Shown piece by piece: positions 57,961 to 64,000 of a stretch of 64,000 bases of DNA; the stretch's first letter is position 1, and every line of letters starts with the position of its first letter. The notes below the pieces were generated by a model that made no database searches, was not told the origin of the DNA, and saw nothing but the letters and a program-made list of their open reading frames with translations. Origin of the DNA: Persicaria tinctoria (Eukaryota; Streptophyta; Magnoliopsida; Caryophyllales; Polygonaceae). The position numbers were made by a program, and so were the translations under genes. The stretch is from NCBI GenBank assembly GCA_037127255.1, contig JBANSL010000004.1:54910318-54974317 (forward strand). Reading direction: 5' to 3'.

Positions 57961-59995
57961 TTTACCCCTTCGTTTGTCTTCATTCTCGTCTCCCTTCATC
58001 GTTTTGACTATTCAGGTGAGTGAATGTCCCATTTCATTACCGATTTTGAATCTAGGTTTTCTAATTTCTTGCAATTTAATCTGCACATTACCATCTAATT
58101 GATCCAATTTCCTTTGCATGAGTTGAAATTTTAACAGTTTTATTGTGTTTACTTATTTTTTCAGTTCTGCATCAATTTGGGAATTGCATTTACAGGATAT
58201 AGAAATAGAAAATATAAGGGATGTGAGGAGAGGAGCACTTAATTCATCACTTTCATTTCTTGTTTTGTTGTTCAGTTTCTGTTCCGAGTTGCTATCAGGG
58301 CATTAAAAAATCAAAGTACTGTCGTTTGTGTAATTATTGGAGACAATTAGTCAAAATACAGTCAATGCTACTGCTTAAATTTTGTTTTCCCAAAGGATAC
58401 CAGATTGAACATGTTTTCAGATCAATTTTTATCTATTTGTCATGCTGAAATTTGTATCTTTCAAGTCCTTAACCAAAGATGAAAGTCAGTTCAGATTAAT
58501 GGTCAACCTGCAATGTAATTTATGTAGCTGAATTTGAACAGATGATTGGTTATTACTGGGCTGGAGTTTTAAGGAGGTATTTGGTGCATCCATTTGAGAT
58601 GTGGTGGCCTGCAGACCTTGCCCAGGTGAAACCTTGAATTCCTGAGTCCCTTTTGGGATTGGATAATTCCTCAAACATATTGGCTTCCTCTCATGTTGAT
58701 CCGATTGAACGATATATCTTGTCTGAAGTGTTAATGTTGAATCTCAGATGGAAATATTCAAACTGCAGCTCGTTACTGTTACAAATAAATCGTTGATTGG
58801 AGATCTAAAGGAAGCTCTTTCTGATTGTGATTATAAAGCTTGAAATCATTCCTGGAGAAGGGGGTGTTGTTGAGGTAACTAATTGTTTTATCACATTTCT
58901 ATCTGTGATTTGATTGATTTCTTTATCTTTAATTTCCTTTTTTTTAGCTTGCTCGCCATCCGGATGTTGTCCATGTTACCACAGCCCATGGTAGCTGTGA
59001 CTGAAGCAGGAATCAACATAGGATTGGCCTATAGGTATGTTTAAGAGTCCCCCTTCTAACTTGTTTAAACATCAAGTATGGTCATCCTGATATTTTTTTA
59101 AATATAAAATATTTTGTATGGTTCTGTCAATTGCTCACTTCGCTGACCTACTTCAACCATCTCTTTCCCCTCTTAGATTGTATCCATGTGGCTTTCAAGG
59201 AGATTTCCCTCATTGATCTCCTCCTCTCTCGCCTGAGCTGTCACCAACACTTTGAAATATTATTGGTAATGTGTTTTTTTTATTAATCATCATTGCGATC
59301 TTATGTTGATTGTTGGTAAAAAAAAATGCAAGGCCTTAAAGTCAGCCTATTTTATCGCATGTGCAAGTATCAAATGGTACGTATTAAAAATACACTTCAT
59401 TTTCGAATCGATCCCTACTGTTTTTGTGCAATTTACCCAATGAGGTAACCCATCATTATTTTTGTGCAATTTCATGAACTTGATCCTAATTAATGTAAGA
59501 AGATCGTAACTCAGATTTGCCTCCTTAGTTGGGTTTATTCGGCTTTTTTGATGTGCTTATCTCTGCTGATTTTTGCAGGACTGAAGGAGATTTTAAATCA
59601 CGAAGATTGCAATTCCTGTCAGACGAAGAACCCACCGAGATTGACTATCAATTCTAGTATATCAGTTGTGTCTTTTAGCATCTAAACTCTCTAGTTATGT
59701 TTTGTTTTATTTAATAGCAGATCTTTGGCCCTTGTCCTATATACATTAGTTCTACGTACTATGCAAGGGAGAGATAAGATCTTTATTCTAGTTTCAAGCT
59801 TTATCATGTGCCATGTTCATGGTTTGGATTTCACTAGTGTTTGGATTATCTTAATAATAACCAACCTTGCATTGTGTTGGTGTTGCATTTTGTTGATGCT
59901 TGTGCTTTATATATTTGTAAAAAAAACAGGTGAATAGAAACAATGTCAAACATACAGGTGGAATTGGACCTACACAGAATGGCCATTTTTAAAAA
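57961..59995 (+). other. CACTA interior, possible further captured fragments
   Basis: Exon-like pieces appear at about 58755-58840 (MEIFKLQLVTVTNKSLIGDL) and 58950-59035 (LARHPDVVHVTTAHGSC), each beside AG or GT. Frames are short and the family unknown. The rest is T-rich intron-like DNA. Confidence 0.3.
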
Positions 59996-59999
59996 TATA

Positions 60000-60385
60000 T
60001 ATATATATAAAAGAGCCCGGACTTATTAAATCCGGGAAATAAACACAATTTACATGCTTTAAAAAAACAAACCAAATAGCCCGGATCTACCAATATCCGG
60101 GCTATATAATCGGATTACATAATTTTTTGGACAAGGAAAATATCCCGGAGATAAAATATCCGGGATATTTGATATACTAAATAACCCGGATATTAAACTT
60201 CCATCCGGGCTATAAAAGCTGTGAGATTTTTACCCAAATCTGACTTACCCCTATTAGCCCGGGCGTGTAGATTTGGGGTCCGGGCTCTTTACCTATTATC
60301 ACACTAACTAATCGCCCGGACCCCATAGGCTCTATATCCGGGCTATAATATAAAAAACGCCCGGGCTAAAAGCCCTTTTTTCTAC
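60000..60385. repeat. CACTA right subterminal repeats (CCCGGAT/ATCCGGG)
   Basis: AGCCCGGACTTATTAAATCC GGG, TAGCCCGGATCTACCAATAT CCGGGCTA, TATCCCGGAGATAAAATATC CGGGATA and similar units. Most are stem-loops with 7-9 bp arms, up to the terminal CTACTAGTG. Confidence 0.92.
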
Positions 60386-60393
60386 TAGTGGTC

Positions 60394-60532
60394 TGGCATA
60401 CAACTCACTGTCGATGCATGATAGCCTCGAGAACGATACGAAACTTAGGTGTCTCGTCCGCATGGACACTCTAGGAAGGTTGCCGGACCCGAGACAAGCA
60501 ACCTAATTCTTATCTTGCTTAAAAAAAAAAGT
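60394..60532 (+). pseudogene. LINE 3' end after the CACTA
   Basis: Rejoins the RNase H C-terminus (LAYNSLSMHDSLENDTKL), then 3' UTR CTCGTCCGCATGGACACTCT-like sequence and a poly(A) of about 11 bases. A related 3' UTR occurs at 51865-51950. Confidence 0.8.
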
Positions 60533-61389
60533 TGTTTTTAAATTTTTCTTTTTTCCATTTTTAACTTAATATCGTAATATTTATTTAAAAATGGATATAT
60601 AAAAAATACAAATTTAACTAATAAAGTAAAATATTAAAAAGAGTTGTTAAATTCATCCCTAATTTATACAATAGTGACCTCCCTAATCCGCCATTAATCC
60701 CACCGCATGAAGTTACGGTGATTAGCGGTGTAAATAGTAAAAATTAGTAGGGTATATATCTTTCATTGAATTTGGAAAATAAAGAGCAGTCATTCAGGGT
60801 TCAAATCGGAAACCTTTGGGTACTATCTGTAAGTTTTTTCCGGTTGAGCGATTCCGGAATGGTCGATAGATATCGTTTCCGTGATGGCACATTGTGCACA
60901 ATACTTGACCATTGTTACTCAAAGAAGAAGAAGAAGAAGAAGAAGAGTCACAAAAATACAAAAACAAAAACGACTAGACGAAATTTCATCAAATTTGTTT
61001 TCGACTCTTTATCACCAAACTAGGAGCAATTTCGACTTGTCATATATCAATAAATAATTATATAAAATAAAAATATCCGCATTTTTTTTGGGGGTCAAAA
61101 TAAATCCAAAAAACAAAGGCATATTCTTGACACAAGCCTAAAGCATATTCCAAACGGATAATAATAAATAAAATAAAAATTGCAAAATTCAAAGGGTATT
61201 TCCGTCCGCGCAGGACATTTTCCAATGGTTGCATTCAAATTTGAGTCCCTGTCCACTATGCCAGTAGCGATGAAAACGAAATAATTACAATTTACAGAAG
61301 AAATCCAAGGGCATTTTCGGTAATTCATCCTCTGAATAAAATTCATTTATTTATTCCTGCACTACCCGTTTTTTAAGCCCCCTCTCACC
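60533..61389. other. Intergenic region upstream of the transporter
   Basis: AT-rich, with a (GAA)n run (60921-60946). It probably contains the promoter of the next gene, but I cannot place a TATA box or start site firmly. Confidence 0.4.
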
Positions 61390-62293
61390 TCCTTGCTTCA
61401 GACGCACCGCTTCGGAGCGAACTCCTCTGTTCGTTCAATCTTTGAAGAACTCGGAGACAGGTTCAGAGAGCAAGATATTTGTTCAGAAGCTATTGATTTA
61501 GCTCACCTTCTATTTCAGATTGAGCGGCTTGGTAATTTTCGATTTCTTCAATCGCCATGTTTTCTTCATTTTTATGACTTTTTCTTTCCGGCTTTCTGGA
61601 TTGAATCGTATTGAGCAGAGCTTGCAATTGTAGATGATTGAACTGAAATGGCGATTGATTTTTACCTCTTTGGTTAATTTGTTTGGTGCTAGGAGGAGGA
61701 ATTGATTTTATTTTTTTGGTCAGGTGGTTGAGTGATTTGTTCTAAGAATCTGCTTGAATGTTAAAGTTCATAGATTTGCTTTTTCTTTACTTTTATTTTC
61801 CCTTTTGCGCCAATTCTCGGTTGTTTGAAGATGTACACCTGCTTTCCATTGGTGGTCCGGGATATGCGGTGTCGTTTTCTCTGCGATGAATCACCTTCTT
61901 TCTTTCTTTCAATTTGATTGGTTTTGGTATAAATTTATTCCTCCTGTATAATATTCAGCTGTATAGCTCAGTATTGTGTTTGTTGGGGGTTGGGTTTGGT
62001 GAGCCTCGTTGAATTTGTTGGTGATCCCATTTTTGTTGTTATCCCAATTAGGGAAAATGTTCATATGATTGCAGTGAGTAGCTGATTTGATACTTTTTAA
62101 GTTCAAGGATCAAATTGATTGAAACTGAAGTTGTTAATTGGGATTATTCAGCTACCTATTTCTCTGCTTATTTATTGCTTGTTGGATTGGAGCTAATTCT
62201 TGGTTTTCTCTGCATTACAGGTTGCTTGGTTTATATCCTTCAAGATCAATTTAAGCCTTTGCTTCCTCCTCGTATCTGTTAAGCTATTTATCA
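61390..62293 (+). other. Transporter 5' leader with intron
   Basis: A leader exon of about 140 bp ends GAGCGGCTTG/GTAATT at 61531. The intron runs 61532-62220 (T-rich, ending TTCTCTGCATTACAG). The second leader exon 62221-62293 runs to the ATG. Leader introns are common in plant housekeeping genes. The transcription start is uncertain. Confidence 0.5.
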
Positions 62294-64000
62294 ATGGGTT
62301 CCGTTCGAGAGTCGACTCTAGAGCTTAAGGATGACAAGCCCGCCGCAATTCGGGTCATTGAATCTGTAAATAAGTCATCACTGTCATATGGAACATACCA
62401 ATTCCTTGTTTTGGTTGTCACCTTCTTGGCATACACAACTTACCATTTGACCCGCAAAACCGCGAGTGTTGTCAAAAGTGCCTTGGATCCCCAGTCATCA
62501 GTGGCGGGGGGTTTGAAAGCACACCCGTGGCAGAGCCGTTACCTTCGAAATTCGACTTCACTTGGGGTACCTTTGGGGTCAAGCAGTAGTGGTTGGGCTC
62601 CCTTTAATGGAGATGATGGAACTGAGTTGCTCGGATACCTTGATGTGGCTTTCCTGTCAGTGTATGCTGCAGGGCAGTTCTTCTCGGGCCACCTGGGTGA
62701 TAGATTGAATTTAAGGGTGTTCTTGACCATTGGAATGTTGGGGACTGGTGTGTTCACGGCTTGCTTCGGCTTTGCCTATTGGCTAGACATCCACAACTTC
62801 TACTACTTCTTGGTTGTACAGATGCTTGCTGGTCTGTTTCAGTCCACTGGATGGCCTTCTGTTGTTGCAGTTGTTGGAAATTGGTTCGGAAAGAGCAAAA
62901 GAGGTCTGATTATGGGCATTTGGAATGCACACACATCCGTGGGGAATATCTCTGGCTCTTTGATTGCTTCCAACCTATTGCAGTATGGATGGGGCTGGTC
63001 ACTTGTTGTTCCTGGCATCATCATTGCTGTCATGGGTTTGGTTGTGCACTTCTTCTTGCCAGTGAGCCCTCTTTCTTGCGGGATTCCTGTAGTGTACGAG
63101 GAAAAGGAGGACTCCGGTGAAAAAGCTTCTGTGAAAGAACCTCTTTTGGAGTCTGCAGCTGCTGATTTCTATTCAGCAGGGGAAATCAGCGCGTCACAAG
63201 CAGAGGGCACAGAGGTGAAAGCAATTGGTTTCTTGGACGCCTGGAAGATTCCTGGGGTCGCTACCTATGCTTTCTGCCTCTTCTTTGCCAAGCTGGTTGC
63301 TTATACATTCCTCTATTGGCTACCTTTCTACATCAGTTATACAGGTACTAGCCACATTCCTTGTCGGATTCATTTTCTGTAAGTCGTAAATTTGGAGCAT
63401 TGGAATGCATATTCTCCTCATAGTTTCATTGATGATTTATCTAATGAGTTGCTGTCATTCAAGATTGCCATCTTTTTTTACAACTAGACAGATGCTAATG
63501 AACAATATTTATTATGTTTGCAGAGATTGGGGGAGAGTACCTCTCTAGCTCAGCTTCTGGGAACTTGTCAACTTTATTTGATATCGGTGGTGTCCTTGGA
63601 GGAGTTCTCGCAGGATACGTCTCTGATCGCCTTGACGCCAGAGCAATCACAGCTGCCACCTTCACATTTGGTTCAATCCCAGCCCTCTATTTGTACAAAA
63701 CCTACGGATATGTCAACGTCTATGTCAATGGCATCCTCATGTTCATCACTGGAATCTTTGTCAACGGTCCATATGCTCTTATCACAACGGCTGTTTCAGC
63801 CGATCTTGGGACACACAGCTCGCTCAACGGCCAGGCACGAGCCCTTGCCACCGTCACAGCCATCATAGATGGGACTGGGTCCATTGGAGCTGCCATCGGA
63901 CCGTTGCTAACAGGCTACATCTCAAACGTGAGCTGGTCCGCGGTCTTCACAATGCTTATGTCCTCGGCTTTGCTGGCTGGCCTTCTTCTCTCAAAGTTGG
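62294..64000 (+). CDS. Glycerol-3-phosphate transporter (SLC37/G3PP-type MFS), 3' end beyond window
   Basis: Exon 1 62294-63344, intron 63345-63523 (GTACTA...TTTGCAG), exon 2 63524 to the window end; about 509 codons visible, close to the usual full length of roughly 510-530. The protein begins [12 protein letters not shown]. The first membrane segment is [20 protein letters not shown]. After a loop (residues about 55-110) come segments [39 protein letters not shown], and [20 protein letters not shown] with the [19 protein letters not shown] signature of organophosphate:Pi antiporters. A hydrophilic central loop (about 255-310) separates the two six-helix halves. The second half includes [40 protein letters not shown] and [17 protein letters not shown]. 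It resembles plant putative glycerol-3-phosphate transporters (G3PP family); substrate and membrane location are inferred from the family. No frameshift or stop. Alternatives are other SLC37-like sugar-phosphate carriers. Confidence 0.93.

Larger units (their letters stand above)
55379..60390. mobile_element. Non-autonomous CACTA carrying gene fragments
   Basis: Ends CACTAGTAGAAAAA and TTTTTTCTACTAGTG are perfect inverted repeats. GTC is duplicated (55376-55378 and 60391-60393), and removing the element rejoins the LINE frame (RIAC/LAYNSL). Both flanks carry CCCGGAT/ATCCGGG pairs. No TNP2, DUF4218, DUF4216 or ULP1 is found in 5 kb; instead there are exon-like segments with consistent splice sites, as in Pack-type CACTA elements. 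Confidence 0.93.

Noticed and set aside
62539..63120. Additional ORFs overlapping the transporter in other frames
   Set aside because: The MFS frame is intact and conserved-looking; the others are frame shadows.

Overview
This window is nuclear DNA of a flowering plant, almost certainly a eudicot. Evidence: AT-rich intergenic DNA, GT-AG introns, plant-type Copia, Athila-like and CACTA elements, L1-type LINEs, Stowaway and Tourist MITEs, and a plant-type glycerol-3-phosphate transporter. The genus cannot be fixed from the sequence. Nearly everything before 61 kb is transposon or transposon debris. The only clear ordinary host gene is the transporter at the right edge (from about 61.39 kb to the window end), which has a leader intron and one coding intron in view.

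Left part (1-21 kb): a LINE RNase H scrap; a TIR element of about 1.7 kb lodged in a TA microsatellite and carrying a minisatellite; a 5'-truncated LINE on the minus strand; a Helitron-like element with a doubled 5' end; an intact, recently inserted Ty1/Copia element (6763-12816, TSD ACGAG, one 1374-codon polyprotein); a small fold-back, tRNA-like repeat; and a decayed ULP1-like protease gene split by a gypsy-type solo LTR.

Centre (21-52 kb): nested insertions. A plus-strand LINE relic is interrupted by a large CACTA element (about 23.5-51.7 kb). That CACTA carries a leucine-zipper gene, a TNP2 transposase gene with DUF4218 and DUF4216 parts, and a second transposase-associated gene (Ptta/En/Spm type). 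A second CACTA (28964-35625) sits inside the DUF4218 exon. It is a deletion derivative in which TNP2 runs into the C-terminal half of a ULP1-like protease, and it also holds a Stowaway MITE whose empty site is preserved in a nearby duplicate. The second outer gene is broken twice: by a gag-protease-only Athila-like element (39139-47596) in an intron, and by a related solo LTR (47625-49522) in the next exon.

Right part (52-64 kb): a minisatellite, then another LINE relic holding a Tourist MITE and a transposase-less CACTA (55379-60390, TSD GTC). That CACTA has CCCGGAT/ATCCGGG subterminal repeats and what look like captured gene exons. Then comes the transporter promoter region and gene.

The most unusual signals are: the TCGA-NN-TCGA motif shared by the LTRs and the gag-pro ORF of the Athila-like family; the gag-pro-only structure itself; the TNP2/ULP1 junction; the leucine-zipper ORF and the CAAGGGAC motif or palindrome at each gene boundary of the outer CACTA; and the Copia element's lack of a recognisable tRNA primer site.
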